Assembly: GCF_003605385.1 (NCBI RefSeq)
Contig: NZ_QYTV02000003.1
Coordinates: 248,001 to 312,000, forward strand
Direction: 5' to 3'
Origin: Siminovitchia acidinfaciens
Lineage (GTDB): Bacteria > Bacillota > Bacilli > Bacillales > Bacillaceae_C
DNA: 64,000 nt
Of the stretch, positions 1 to 8,839 are shown piece by piece. Position 1 is the stretch's first letter. Every line of letters begins with the position of its first letter. A program made the position numbers and the translations under genes. Under the pieces are notes generated by a model. That model was not told the origin of the DNA. It searched no databases and worked only from the letters and a program-made list of their open reading frames with translations.

Positions 1-407
1 ATATCCCATCCAGCAATGCTGTAAAGGTGCATTTTTGTAAAGTAAGCCGGCATCGTAAATTTCGCTAAAAGTGCCAGTGCTGATGCATTTAATGCAACGA
101 TGGACAAATAACCGAGTGTCAAGAACCAACCACAGAAGAAAGCATGATATCTTCCAAGTCCATAATAGGCGTATGCAAACTCTCCGCCAGAAACCGGTAA
201 TTTTTCGACTAGAAATCCATAGCTTACACCGATAATAATCATTAAAAGTGCACCAATTGAATACCCGATTATTACTCCCAGTGGACCTGCCATCGACATC
301 CAGTCAACCGGCAGCACAAAGGCTCCCCAGCCGATACAGGATCCAAAGGCAATAGCCCAAACCCAATGCGGCTTTAATGTCTTTGCTAATTGCTGACGTT
401 GCTCCAT
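1..407 (-). CDS. APC-family amino acid permease, N-terminal part (cut by window edge)
   Basis: The reading frame starts at an ATG at 407 behind a good ribosome site (AAGGAGG) and is still open at position 1, so only about 135 N-terminal residues are visible. They are nearly the same as the N-terminus of the permease at 3832-5355: MEQRQQLAKTLKPHWVWAIA against MEQREQLAKTLKPHWVWAIA, then the same first membrane helices, the GGEF motif and an AFFCGWFLTLGY segment. It is therefore a secondary transporter of the amino acid/polyamine/organocation superfamily in the cytoplasmic membrane; its substrate cannot be read from sequence. It is the last visible gene of a minus-strand series and has its own terminator-bounded upstream region with a cre-like site. 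Confidence 0.85.
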   Translation of the reverse strand, partial: MEQRQQLAKTLKPHWVWAIAFGSCIGWGAFVLPVDWMSMAGPLGVIIGYSIGALLMIIIGVSYGFLVEKLPVSGGEFAYAYYGLGRYHAFFCGWFLTLGYLSIVALNASALALLAKFTMPAYFTKMHLYSIAGWD

Positions 408-429
408 CAATTAATCCTCCTTTATATTT

Positions 430-443
430 ATAAAGCGCTTTCA
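430..443 (-). promoter_or_regulatory. cre-like site (CcpA) upstream of the truncated permease
   Basis: On the minus strand the sequence TGAAAGCGCTTTAT fits the catabolite-responsive element consensus TGWAARCGYTWWCW except at position 13. It lies about 25 bases before the start codon, where bound CcpA would block transcription or initiation. The assignment is by motif only. Confidence 0.5.
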
Positions 444-610
444 AGTGGTCGATAATCATATGTTGTTATTAAAATTCTAATATTTAAAACTATTGAAATC
501 AATAAAATCTGAAAATTAGAATCATCAGAATATCGGATATGGATCATGATAAATTTTTATATGTATCCTCAGTTTTGGCGTTTTAAATTTTCAAATGTAT
601 TTTTAACAAC

Positions 611-650
611 AAATAAAAAAGACAAGGGGAGGAAAGATTGCCTCACCTTG
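611..650 (-). terminator. Intrinsic terminator after the ABC transporter ATPase gene
   Basis: On the minus strand AAGGTGAGG (649-641) pairs with CCTCCCCTT (632-624) around an 8-base loop with one mismatch, followed by a T-rich tract. It separates the ABC transporter operon from the truncated permease gene. Confidence 0.7.
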
Positions 651-666
651 CCGTTGATCTGATCCT

Positions 667-1419
667 TCAAGATGAAATAAGGTTAATGATTTCTTCACGT
701 TTTATTACAAAGTCTTTTTCCGACCTGTACATTCGACTTCTGCCTTCTTCAATGTCGTAAGGCAATTCGCTATGCAATTCTTTAATGATCCGGCCGGGTC
801 TGGAAGAAAGAACAATAATGTGGGTTCCGAGCAATAGAGCTTCCTCAACATCATGGGTAATGAAAAATATTGTTTTATTGGTCTCTCTCCATATATTACG
901 GATATTATCCTGCATCTGTTCTTTTGTCATTGCATCTAAAGCACCGAATGGTTCATCCATTAGGACGATACGCGGATCGTTGGCCAACACGCGGGCAATG
1001 GATGCCCTTTGCTTCATTCCCCCGGATAATTCATAGGATTTCGATTTTTTAAACTGTAAGAGACCAACCATTTCCAAGTAATGGTCAACTATTCTACGTC
1101 TTTCTATTGGCGGTACATTTCTCATTTTTAAACCAAATTCAACGTTTTTTTCAATATTTAACCATGGATAAAGCATCTGCTGTTGAAAGACGACTCCTCT
1201 ATGTTCATCCGGTTTAGGGGAAATCGGCTCGTTATCAAGAAGGACCTCACCGTTTGTTGCTTGATGAAAACCGGCTATGATCCGAAGCAGTGTTGTTTTT
1301 CCGCAGCCGGAAGGGCCGAGGACACAGACAAAGCTTCCTTCTTCGATCTGTAAGTTGATGTTTTCCAATGCGGTAACCATTTGCTTATCCGTCTGATATG
1401 TTAATCCGACATTATGCAT
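667..1419 (-). CDS. ABC transporter ATP-binding protein, nitrate/sulfonate/taurine (SsuB/TauB) type
   Basis: This is the cytoplasmic ATPase of an importer encoded with the two genes upstream. Walker A (GPSGCGKTT, about residues 35-43), the Q-loop, the signature LSGGMKQR, Walker B (IVLMDEP) and the switch histidine (FFITHD) are all intact, and the length is normal for SsuB/TauB ATPases. The first ATG lies 60 bases beyond a strong GGAGG (1486-1482) that overlaps the stop of the binding-protein gene. The frame stays open back to that site, and an in-frame ATA at 1473 sits 8 bases after it, so the real protein may start there with 18 more residues. Substrate is unknown. Confidence 0.9.
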   Translation of the reverse strand: MHNVGLTYQTDKQMVTALENINLQIEEGSFVCVLGPSGCGKTTLLRIIAGFHQATNGEVLLDNEPISPKPDEHRGVVFQQQMLYPWLNIEKNVEFGLKMRNVPPIERRRIVDHYLEMVGLLQFKKSKSYELSGGMKQRASIARVLANDPRIVLMDEPFGALDAMTKEQMQDNIRNIWRETNKTIFFITHDVEEALLLGTHIIVLSSRPGRIIKELHSELPYDIEEGRSRMYRSEKDFVIKREEIINLISS

Positions 1420-1485
1420 TTCGATGACAATAGGTTTAGTCTTTGGCCTAAAAACTGCCTGGCTTTTATTTATTGAAATCTCCTC

Positions 1486-2511
1486 CTAATCCTGTTGTAG
1501 GAATTGAGGTGCAATCGCATCTTCAAATGCTTCAAGTTCCGGTACAGATTCAATGGCATTTTGCGTTTTTAAGAAGTCGGCCGTATTTTTTAACGCCTGT
1601 GCAAAAGCGCCTTTATTATCTTCAGTTCCTAAGTAATCTTCAGAAGCCTGCTCTTTAGCATCCAACCAAATTAACTGTTCCATGAAAAATTGTGCATCTT
1701 CCTTGGAGACATTTAACTCTGTTGTCAGCTTTTCAGCCGAGTCATCTTTGGATGTGCGGTAGAGCCGTACCGCTTCGTCCAAGATCTTGATATATTGTTT
1801 AAGTACATCAGGATGCTTATCAATAAAATCTTTTGTTGCAATTCCAACGTCTGCGGTTACTATGCCTTCTTCTGCAAGCTCACGGCTGGTTAAGATCACA
1901 TCGCCATCGTCAAGCATCTCTCCAAGCGTTGGATACCAGACATAACCTCCATCAATTTGGCCTTGTTTCCAGGCGGCTAACATATCCGCAGGTTTCATGT
2001 CTAAAATGGTGATCTCTTTTTCATCGATTCCTTTTAATTCAAGTGCCGATAATAAACTGTAATGTGTAGTAGATCCAAATGAAACTGCTATTTTTTTACC
2101 CACACAATCTTCAAGAGTTTTAATGCCACTGTCTTTTTTCACTGCAAGTGCTTCATTTTCTCCTATTACATCATGCAGCCAGATGACTTGGTTTGAAAGC
2201 CCTTGTGCGATTCCTGATGCTACAGAGCTTGACCCAATTAGTCCTACGTCAATTTCTCCCGCGGCCATTGCTGTATTTACATCCACCGCAGCTTCGAATT
2301 GGAGCAATTCCACTTCCACATTATTGAACTTTTCTTCAAACATATTGGTCGCTTTTGCAAGCAGCTCTGCATTAGGAATCACTTGGTAACCAATTCGAAA
2401 CTTAACTTTACCATCCTCTGATTTTGATGTAGTTTTTCCACAGGCACTTGTAACTACCAGTGCAAAGATCATCAACAAACTCATAAGCCACTTTAGATAA
2501 CTTCTTTTCAT
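1486..2511 (-). CDS. ABC transporter substrate-binding lipoprotein (SsuA/TauA type)
   Basis: This is the extracellular solute-binding subunit of the importer. The start is taken as the second ATG of an ATGATG pair (2514, 2511) behind GGGGG; upstream ATG codons lie inside the permease gene. A basic N-terminus, a hydrophobic stretch and the lipobox TSAC (about residues 21-24) show a lipoprotein signal peptide, so it is anchored to the membrane by a lipidated cysteine. The mature part has the periplasmic-binding-protein pattern of the NMT1/SsuA group (FRIGYQVIPNAELLAKA, then AMAAGEIDVGLIGSSS and KKIAVSFGST). The family binds taurine, sulfonates or nitrate; ligand here is not determined. Confidence 0.88.
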   Translation of the reverse strand: MKRSYLKWLMSLLMIFALVVTSACGKTTSKSEDGKVKFRIGYQVIPNAELLAKATNMFEEKFNNVEVELLQFEAAVDVNTAMAAGEIDVGLIGSSSVASGIAQGLSNQVIWLHDVIGENEALAVKKDSGIKTLEDCVGKKIAVSFGSTTHYSLLSALELKGIDEKEITILDMKPADMLAAWKQGQIDGGYVWYPTLGEMLDDGDVILTSRELAEEGIVTADVGIATKDFIDKHPDVLKQYIKILDEAVRLYRTSKDDSAEKLTTELNVSKEDAQFFMEQLIWLDAKEQASEDYLGTEDNKGAFAQALKNTADFLKTQNAIESVPELEAFEDAIAPQFLQQD

Positions 2512-2530
2512 CATACTACCCCCATTTTTT

Positions 2531-3403
2531 TCAATCTTTTCCTTTCCAGGGAATTGCCCTGGCTTCAATGATTCGTAATACTCTGTCCAGTAAAATGCCT
2601 GTCACACCCATCAAAATGATACCTACATACATGATGTCACTTCGTAAATATTTACTTGCATCAAGGACTAACCAACCAATCCCCGATACTGCAGCAACCA
2701 TTTCAGAGGCGACCAAGGTTGTATAAGCAAAGCCAACCGCAGTCCTTAAACCGGTAAAGATTTCCGGTAAACAAGAGGGGAAAATAACATATCGGAATGT
2801 TTGCCATTTATTTGCACCAAGTGATGCAGCAGAATGAATACGGTCTTCTAACACACCTTTTACACCGGAAACTGATGCAATGTACATTGGAGCAAATGCA
2901 GCAAGAAATAATAAAGCCACTTTGGATAAGTCACCTATGCCAAACCATAAGATTAATAATGTGTAATAGGATAAAGGAGGAAGAGGACGATAAAATTCTA
3001 GGATGGGGTCTAATGCTGCTCTAACTTTTGTCGAATAGCCGCTAAGTAATCCTAAAGGAACAGCTGTGATTAATGCTAATAAAAGGGCGGATGATAATCT
3101 ATAAAGGCTATCGAACAGATGATATAGTAGACTGTTGCCCTTATACCCATTTACGAGTAGATCAGTGAAGGTGGACCAGGTCTTTGCTGGGGAAGGAATA
3201 AAGACATCTGAAAAGATATTTAATTTCGTGATGATATACCATATTAAAAATATGATAAGTACTGAGCTCCACATGATGATTGATTCTTGTGAGAGTTTCC
3301 ATTTTGTTTTTTTTGCTATTTCGCTTTTTCCATTTTGAGATATTGGCGATGTGTAAAGCTGATAATCTTCATCTTCGACTTTTTTGTTGGCCTCTCCATT
3401 CAA
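2531..3403 (-). CDS. ABC transporter permease (SsuC/TauC type)
   Basis: This is the membrane channel subunit of the importer. After a hydrophilic N-terminus of about 40 residues it has about six membrane helices and the permease loop that docks on the ATPase (EDRIHSAASLGANKWQTFRYVIFPSCLPEI, the EAA motif). The start is a TTG at 3403 behind AAAAAGGGAG; the next in-frame ATG codons have no ribosome site. It is the first gene of the operon permease, binding protein, ATPase, with a 19-base gap to the next start. Confidence 0.88.
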   Translation of the reverse strand: MNGEANKKVEDEDYQLYTSPISQNGKSEIAKKTKWKLSQESIIMWSSVLIIFLIWYIITKLNIFSDVFIPSPAKTWSTFTDLLVNGYKGNSLLYHLFDSLYRLSSALLLALITAVPLGLLSGYSTKVRAALDPILEFYRPLPPLSYYTLLILWFGIGDLSKVALLFLAAFAPMYIASVSGVKGVLEDRIHSAASLGANKWQTFRYVIFPSCLPEIFTGLRTAVGFAYTTLVASEMVAAVSGIGWLVLDASKYLRSDIMYVGIILMGVTGILLDRVLRIIEARAIPWKGKD

Positions 3404-3831
3404 AGGACATCACTCCCTTTTTATAATTGAAAGAACGTGGTAATTGGCATAAAGGGTTATTTTGATACTATATAAAATGAAACCATCTGCCCATGATCCT
3501 TTAGGTTACAAAACTAACATTATTATCTATGTATATATTCAAAGAGTAGTACCGGCAATCACAGTTTTCTTCGACTTTATTTTCATCTGCTCAAAGACGA
3601 TGAGTAACGCACCCATGTGATAATAACGCTTTGGTAATTGAAATTTAATCAAGTTTTCTAAGGAACAAAGGATTACTACCATGAAATGGAAGTACCGTTA
3701 AGTTTTATTAGAGAGCAATTACCCAGGGAAAAATAGAATAAATTGATTCGCTGGAAAGCCTGCTCTCATCCTAAAAATGAAAATGCCCCTTACAATATTG
3801 AATTGGAAGGAGCACCAAAGTTTTCAGTTAT
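3404..3831. other. Intergenic region before the ABC importer operon
   Basis: This 428-base gap holds the terminator of the upstream permease gene (3775-3814) and presumably the promoter of the ABC operon. No convincing reading frame or leader structure was found in it. Confidence 0.5.
3775..3814 (-). terminator. Intrinsic terminator after the 3832-5355 permease
   Basis: Minus strand: TGCTCCTT (3814-3807) pairs with AAGGGGCA (3791-3784) with one G-U pair, followed by a TTTTCATTTTT tract. Confidence 0.6.
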
Positions 3832-5355
3832 TCATTTTATACGCCCAATATCTAAAGATGAGGAAATAGAAGCTGCCGATACCGCAGGCTTCGATGGCTC
3901 CGGAATGTTTTCTTGGGTTCTATGTTCGCCAAGAATATATCCATCCAGCACATCATCCGGGATGCTTTTATAACCTTTAAATCTGGTGAGGAAGAAAATG
4001 GCACCCAGACCGATCCACACAAGAAGGGCAATCCACGACGGTTTGCTTAAAAATCCCGGTGAGCCTGGAACCACCAATAGCAGAAAAAACGAAGCGCTGC
4101 AAATGACTCCCAACAATGACAGCAGTTTTTTTCCGGGAGCCACCAGTCGGTTGTCGGTCCGGCTATTCTCATGTTCGGACCATTTAAAAAGTCGATAAGC
4201 GACAAAACATGCGTAAAAATAGGCGATCGTGACTCCAAGGGCAGCCATATCAACAACCCAGAGCAAAGCTTCTCGGCCGAAGAAAGGGGCTGAAAGCGTC
4301 GCGGCCATGGTGAAAAAGATGCCGATATGAGGAGTTTTATGCTTAGGATGCAGCTTGGCAAAACTCTTAGGCAATATTTTTGCCCTTCCCATAGCAAATA
4401 GAAGTCGGCTTGTTGATACGTAAAAACCATTGAGTCCTGTAAAGATTCCCATCAGTAATGCAAAGCCAAGCAACGCGACACCCATTTTACCGTAAGCGCT
4501 TTCTACAATGGCACCTGTCCCCCAAACATATCCGGCATCAACAGCGCTCATCCATGGCATCCCTATGCCGGTGGCAATAATGACAATGGAATAGGTCAAG
4601 CCCGCGCATAACATAGCAATTACGATCAAAGAAAACGATTTTCTTGGATGGAAATCGAATTCCTCCGCGGCCTGAGGAATATTGCCGAAGCCGACATACG
4701 CCCAAGGTGCAATGGCGACGATCGCTAATATAGAAGCAATTGCTGGTCTTCCGGGATTAAACAGCGGCTGCAGGTTTGCTGGAGAACTTGATGGATGCAA
4801 AAACATGGCAATGGACAGCAAAATAACCCCGCCAACCAATCCGATACAAAAGATGAATTGAGAAAAGCCCGACAGGCTTGTCCCGCGAATATTCAAAAAA
4901 GCGAAGATGACTAGGGCTGAGCATGCGAGAATGATTTCACCGGCGTAAACTTTCCATCCGGCAATTGTATAGAGATGACCGACTTCCACAATGGAAGGAA
5001 AGATGAATTTACCAAGAAGCGCAAGTGCTGAGGCATTCAAAGCGACGATAGACATATAACCCAATGTTAAAAACCAACCGCAAAAAAAAGCATGGTACCT
5101 TCCTAATCCGAAATATGAGTAGACGAATTCACCACCGGAAACTGGTAATCTTTGAATCAGATATCCGTAGCAGGCTCCTATGATAATCATCAATAGGGCG
5201 CCTATCAAATAACCGATAATGACTCCCAAAGGGCCGGCCATTCCCATCCAGTCGACCGGCAAAACGAAAGCTCCCCATCCTATAGCGGAGCCAAAAGCAA
5301 TGGCCCAAACCCAGTGAGGTTTTAACGTCTTTGCCAACTGCTCACGCTGTTCCAT
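3832..5355 (-). CDS. APC-family amino acid permease
   Basis: A cytoplasmic-membrane secondary transporter of about 507 residues with about 12 hydrophobic helices and the N-terminal APC signature (IAFGSAIGWGAFVLPVDW, then GALLMIIIGACYGYL). The start is the ATG at 5355, seven bases after GGGAGG; upstream in-frame TTG codons overlap the ribosome site. A close paralogue is at 1-407, and their upstream regions resemble each other. A ROK regulator gene lies upstream on the same strand. The substrate is unknown; an amino acid or amine is likely from the family. Confidence 0.85.
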   Translation of the reverse strand: MEQREQLAKTLKPHWVWAIAFGSAIGWGAFVLPVDWMGMAGPLGVIIGYLIGALLMIIIGACYGYLIQRLPVSGGEFVYSYFGLGRYHAFFCGWFLTLGYMSIVALNASALALLGKFIFPSIVEVGHLYTIAGWKVYAGEIILACSALVIFAFLNIRGTSLSGFSQFIFCIGLVGGVILLSIAMFLHPSSSPANLQPLFNPGRPAIASILAIVAIAPWAYVGFGNIPQAAEEFDFHPRKSFSLIVIAMLCAGLTYSIVIIATGIGMPWMSAVDAGYVWGTGAIVESAYGKMGVALLGFALLMGIFTGLNGFYVSTSRLLFAMGRAKILPKSFAKLHPKHKTPHIGIFFTMAATLSAPFFGREALLWVVDMAALGVTIAYFYACFVAYRLFKWSEHENSRTDNRLVAPGKKLLSLLGVICSASFFLLLVVPGSPGFLSKPSWIALLVWIGLGAIFFLTRFKGYKSIPDDVLDGYILGEHRTQENIPEPSKPAVSAASISSSLDIGRIK

Positions 5356-5375
5356 CAAATAACCTCCCAAATGTA

Positions 5376-5389
5376 CGAAAGCGCATTCA
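5376..5389 (-). promoter_or_regulatory. Weak cre-like site upstream of the permease
   Basis: Minus strand TGAATGCGCTTTCG matches the cre consensus with two mismatches and sits at the same place relative to the start as the better site before the paralogous permease (430-443). The shared position supports it more than the sequence does. Confidence 0.3.
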
Positions 5390-5429
5390 TTTCACTTTCA
5401 AAGTTGTATGTACGATTTTAATTATTTAG

Positions 5430-5443
5430 TTGATTAAAATCAA
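5430..5443. promoter_or_regulatory. Palindrome upstream of the permease, possible operator
   Basis: TTGATT and AATCAA are separated by two A residues, giving an almost perfect palindrome between the ROK regulator gene and the permease start. It could be the operator of the ROK protein; no proof exists in the sequence. Confidence 0.25.
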
Positions 5444-5588
5444 TCATTTCGGAACATTTACATTATCGGAATATTTAATAGAAGGGATGGCTAATTTCTA
5501 TATGTTTTTTCAAAACAGGAAAAGGAAGGACATATTTTCAAAAAAATGCCCTTCGATTTCAGGGAGAAATATTTTTAAAAAAAGAAAT

Positions 5589-6806
5589 TTAGTTGTACAG
5601 AAAGTATTCCAATATCATTTTACCGGCACCAACCGCGACAGCATTCTCACCTAGTGCCCCTCTGCTGAAAGTAATATGGTGGTCAGGATTAAGCAGCTTG
5701 GCCCTTTCTGCAGCAATTTCAGTAACTGTACTATAGAAGAGATCCATTTTCTTATATGTGGGTCCATCAAGGATGATTAAATCAGGATAGAGAATATTGA
5801 TAAAGTTGGACAGACCAATTCCTGTGTACATGGCAGCATTCTTTATTACTTCACAGGCAAGCGGGTCGTTTTTTTCATTCACTGCCCAACAGATATCTTC
5901 AAACTTGATTTGGTCAAAATCGGTGAATCTTTCTCTTAGTACGGAAGCGTGACCGCGCTTCAATCGGCTTATGAAATCTTCTTCGATAGCAGGAATGGAC
6001 GAATAGGCGTGCAGGCATCCGTAGCCTCCGCATATGCACTTCCTGCCGTCGATATCCACAATCATGTGTCCCTGTCCGAACATCCCCAGCTTATCCGTTC
6101 CTCTGACAAGCCGTCCTTCTGTGATGATACTTGTTTGAGTACTGACTCCTTTTAAAATTTGCAGTACGTTTGAATAATCACTCTGCGTATGCTTTTCATA
6201 TTCGGCTAATAAAGCGGTGTTGGCTCTATTGTCGAGCATACATTTCATATTTAACCGTTTGTGAAGCATGTCAAGTATCTGTACATTTTGCCAACCCGCA
6301 GGAAAGCCCAGCGGATTTAATATCAATCCATTTTCCCTGTCCAGTGGGCCGACAGCTCCAATGCCTATGCCTAATACATCTGATTCAGAAAGGTGATGAC
6401 CGGCTGACAGACTGCGGATTTCTTTTTCTATAAAATTGACAGCAACTTCTGGCGTGACATTTTCATTCATCTTTAACTGCGTGTGCTCTTTTATAGTTAA
6501 AGACAGGTCAATCAATAGAACACTTACCTCGGTATGAGAAATGTCAACTCCAAACATAAAGTAAAGTTCCGGGTTTATGTCATACATGAGCGGCTTGCGT
6601 CCTCCGCTCGATTCAGCGTATCCGCTTTCAATGATTACGTCTTCCTGTAACAGCTCATCAATAAAACGGGAGCAGGTTGTTTGTTTAAGTCCGGTCTTTT
6701 GAACAAGGCAGCCTTTTGTGACAGGGCCAAATTCCTTAATTAGTAGATATAATTCTTTTAAACTTTTTTCCTTTTGTGTCAAATTTTTAGATTGTTTTTT
6801 AATCAT
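5589..6806 (-). CDS. ROK-family transcriptional regulator (NagC/XylR type)
   Basis: A 405-residue protein with an N-terminal winged-helix domain (about residues 15-75, VTKGCLVQKTGLKQTTCSRFIDELL) fused to a ROK sugar-kinase-like domain. The zinc motif of ROK proteins is recognisable (CICGGYGCLHAYSS). ROK repressors sense sugars or sugar phosphates and bind near the genes they control. The ATG at 6806 has GAGGGAG before it. The gene is upstream of, and on the same strand as, the permease and ABC importer genes, which are likely targets by position only. Confidence 0.85.
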   Translation of the reverse strand: MIKKQSKNLTQKEKSLKELYLLIKEFGPVTKGCLVQKTGLKQTTCSRFIDELLQEDVIIESGYAESSGGRKPLMYDINPELYFMFGVDISHTEVSVLLIDLSLTIKEHTQLKMNENVTPEVAVNFIEKEIRSLSAGHHLSESDVLGIGIGAVGPLDRENGLILNPLGFPAGWQNVQILDMLHKRLNMKCMLDNRANTALLAEYEKHTQSDYSNVLQILKGVSTQTSIITEGRLVRGTDKLGMFGQGHMIVDIDGRKCICGGYGCLHAYSSIPAIEEDFISRLKRGHASVLRERFTDFDQIKFEDICWAVNEKNDPLACEVIKNAAMYTGIGLSNFINILYPDLIILDGPTYKKMDLFYSTVTEIAAERAKLLNPDHHITFSRGALGENAVAVGAGKMILEYFLYN

Positions 6807-7046
6807 ATGTCTCCCTCAACTTTGATTAAGTAAGCGCAAAGAATCAGCTCTTTTTTATTGTATTCTTTTTTTGAATTTCCTTCTAATGAAACAGATTGAG
6901 TATATTACTTTTTATACAACCGTTCTTTTGAAAGAAGCCTGATTTTTATAGTTATAACCAATTTGGTCATAAAGGGATGAAAACAGCATTTGGATGGAGT
7001 GTAAAAAAGTGTGTAAATGTTTTTTAAAAAAACTAATGAAATTCTT

Positions 7047-7075
7047 TTGACTAATATGGTTAAAACTATTACAAT
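7047..7075 (+). promoter_or_regulatory. Sigma-A promoter of the MFS leader transcript
   Basis: TTGACT (7047-7052), 17 bases, TACAAT (7070-7075). Transcription would start near 7082 and give a leader of about 500 nucleotides before the gene at 7586. Confidence 0.65.
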
Positions 7076-7077
7076 TA

Positions 7078-7091
7078 TGACAACGCTTTCT
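7078..7091 (+). promoter_or_regulatory. cre-like site overlapping the transcription start
   Basis: TGACAACGCTTTCT matches the cre consensus with one mismatch and covers the expected start point of the 7047-7075 promoter, a classic CcpA repression position. Confidence 0.5.
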
Positions 7092-7117
7092 AAATGATGT
7101 ATTTATGAAAGGATGTA

Positions 7118-7262
7118 GATAGGGACAGGAAATACTTACCTTTGAACAGAGCTAAGAGTCAAGCTCAAATTTCAGAGAAGTACTGAGCTGGGTGGAAGCC
7201 GGGTATTTTGCCGTTATATAATTCATGAACAACTGACTCGTAATGTCTGAACAAAGGTATCG
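7118..7262 (+). promoter_or_regulatory. T-box-like leader element, possibly degenerate
   Basis: Several pieces recall a T-box stem I: CAGAGAAG followed by an apical hairpin CTGG-GTGGAAG-CCGG, an upstream hairpin GAGCT/AAGCTC, and a downstream GAACAAAGGTATCG that resembles a shortened T-box sequence. A clear terminator/antiterminator pair is not visible, so the element may be decayed or misidentified. It sits just after a promoter and far upstream of a transporter gene. Confidence 0.3.
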
Positions 7263-7534
7263 TTTTAAGATTCTTTCAAATTCTTCATTCCCCGTTGTGT
7301 AAGCGGTGCAAGCCTGGCAACCTGAATAATGAACTAGAATTTTTTCAGTTTAATGGACTCTATTACCTGAGGAACAATAAGTGCTTTACTAATGTTGTGT
7401 AAAGAAAAAACAAAAATACGGAATGTGAAAATCACTTTTCGGGGTAGACACAAAATGCATGTCGTGAGCTTTTTTATTCAATTGTCACGGACTGTTATTG
7501 TAGTAAGAATTGCAGTTTACAACAAAAAGTCAAG

Positions 7535-7548
7535 TGTAAGCGTTATCT
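7535..7548 (+). promoter_or_regulatory. cre site (CcpA) before the MFS transporter
   Basis: TGTAAGCGTTATCT fits TGWAARCGYTWWCW at every position. It ends 37 bases before the start codon, consistent with a CcpA roadblock or repression of a second promoter. Confidence 0.65.
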
Positions 7549-7585
7549 CGGAAAATTAATATTGTAAGGTTTAAGGAGGATTGCT

Positions 7586-8839
7586 ATGCGTTGGGTAATT
7601 GTTGTTTTTTTGTTTTTTCTATATATCATCAATTATGCAGATAAAGCGATTATTGGATATGCCGCAGTTCCAATCATGGAGGATTTAAATCTCACCTATG
7701 CGCAATTTGGAATGGTTGGAAGCAGTTTCTATTGGCTATTCTCAGTGGCCGGCATTATCGGTGCCGCCCTGTCTGATAAGATCGGAACCAAAAAGATGTT
7801 AGCAATCATGGCGATTGTTTGGACAATCTCTCAGATGGGAGCGTTTGTCATTTATAGTTTGCCATTGCTGATTTTTTCTCGGGTACTTCTTGGAGCTTTT
7901 GAAGGGCCTTATTACGCAACAGCCATTAGCCATGTAAGCAAATGGTTTCCCCCGGAGCGGCGAGCTTTTGCAATCTCTCTTGTAAACTGTGGGAGTATGG
8001 TAGCCAAGTTGATGGCACCGCTCCTGGTCCTAATCGTTCATAGCTATGGGTGGAGAATCGGGTTCGGCTTCCTGGGTACACTCAGTCTTATATGGTTCAT
8101 ATTGTGGCTGATGTTTGGCCGGGAAAAGCCTGAAATTCCAATTTCTTCGGAAGAGCCTTCAGGTACATTGCCAAAAGTTAAATGGAAAGAGGTTTCTAAG
8201 GTATTCCTTTCTGCTAACTTCATTTTCACTACGCTGGCTTTCTTTTCGGCTTTTTGGGTTTTATCCTGGGCTTTTGTTTGGATGCCTACCTATTTGACTA
8301 AAGTGGTTCACCTTTCACCAATGCAGATGGGGTATATTGTCGGAGGGATTGGCGTATTTACTGCTCTAGGCTCAGTGCTTGTTGCTGTGCTGTCCGATAA
8401 TTTGCTTAAGAAAACGGGAAGTTATAGAAAATCCCGTGTGGTTGTTGCCGGAATTTCTTTAATTTTAGGGTCTGCCGCTTTATTTTCAACTACCGTCATT
8501 CATTCGACAATAGGGGCCATTATTGCATTGGGGTTGGGACTGACGCTAGTCAACACTATGTTTTCCATTGCTCCCCAAATCGCCAATCATCTTTTGCCTG
8601 AACGGAAAGGACTGGCGTCTGGCACATTGATTGGGTTAGCCAATTTAGCGGGGATAGTTGGTCCACTCGCGACTGGTTTCGTCGTGCAATTGGCGGGAAA
8701 TAACGAGGTTCTTGGCTTTAATTACTCAGTGATGCTGGCCGCTACCATCCTGTTGGTTTTTGGCTTGATCTTTTTGATCTTTACCAATCCTGACAAAGAG
8801 GTAGTAAAAGTCTCTCATCTTGTCAGGGCGCAGGCTTAA
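7586..8839 (+). CDS. MFS transporter, anion:cation symporter (ACS) type
   Basis: A 417-residue, 12-helix major facilitator protein. The N-terminus (INYADKAIIGYAAVPIMEDLN), the loop SDKIGTKKML and the fourth-helix region (LGAFEGPYYATAISHVSKWFPPERRA) are typical of ACS carriers for hexuronates, glucarate, galactonate or similar organic anions. It has a strong ribosome site (AAGGAGG). Two cre-like sites upstream suggest carbon catabolite repression. It stands alone between a long leader and a hydrolase gene; substrate unknown. Confidence 0.85.
   Translation: MRWVIVVFLFFLYIINYADKAIIGYAAVPIMEDLNLTYAQFGMVGSSFYWLFSVAGIIGAALSDKIGTKKMLAIMAIVWTISQMGAFVIYSLPLLIFSRVLLGAFEGPYYATAISHVSKWFPPERRAFAISLVNCGSMVAKLMAPLLVLIVHSYGWRIGFGFLGTLSLIWFILWLMFGREKPEIPISSEEPSGTLPKVKWKEVSKVFLSANFIFTTLAFFSAFWVLSWAFVWMPTYLTKVVHLSPMQMGYIVGGIGVFTALGSVLVAVLSDNLLKKTGSYRKSRVVVAGISLILGSAALFSTTVIHSTIGAIIALGLGLTLVNTMFSIAPQIANHLLPERKGLASGTLIGLANLAGIVGPLATGFVVQLAGNNEVLGFNYSVMLAATILLVFGLIFLIFTNPDKEVVKVSHLVRAQA

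Larger units (their letters stand above)
6807..7585. other. Long intergenic region and leader of the MFS gene
   Basis: This 779-base gap has no credible reading frame. It contains a strong sigma-A promoter (7047-7075), a cre-like site over the start point (7078-7091), a T-box-like leader segment (about 7118-7262) and a second, perfect cre (7535-7548) just before the MFS gene. Confidence 0.6.
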
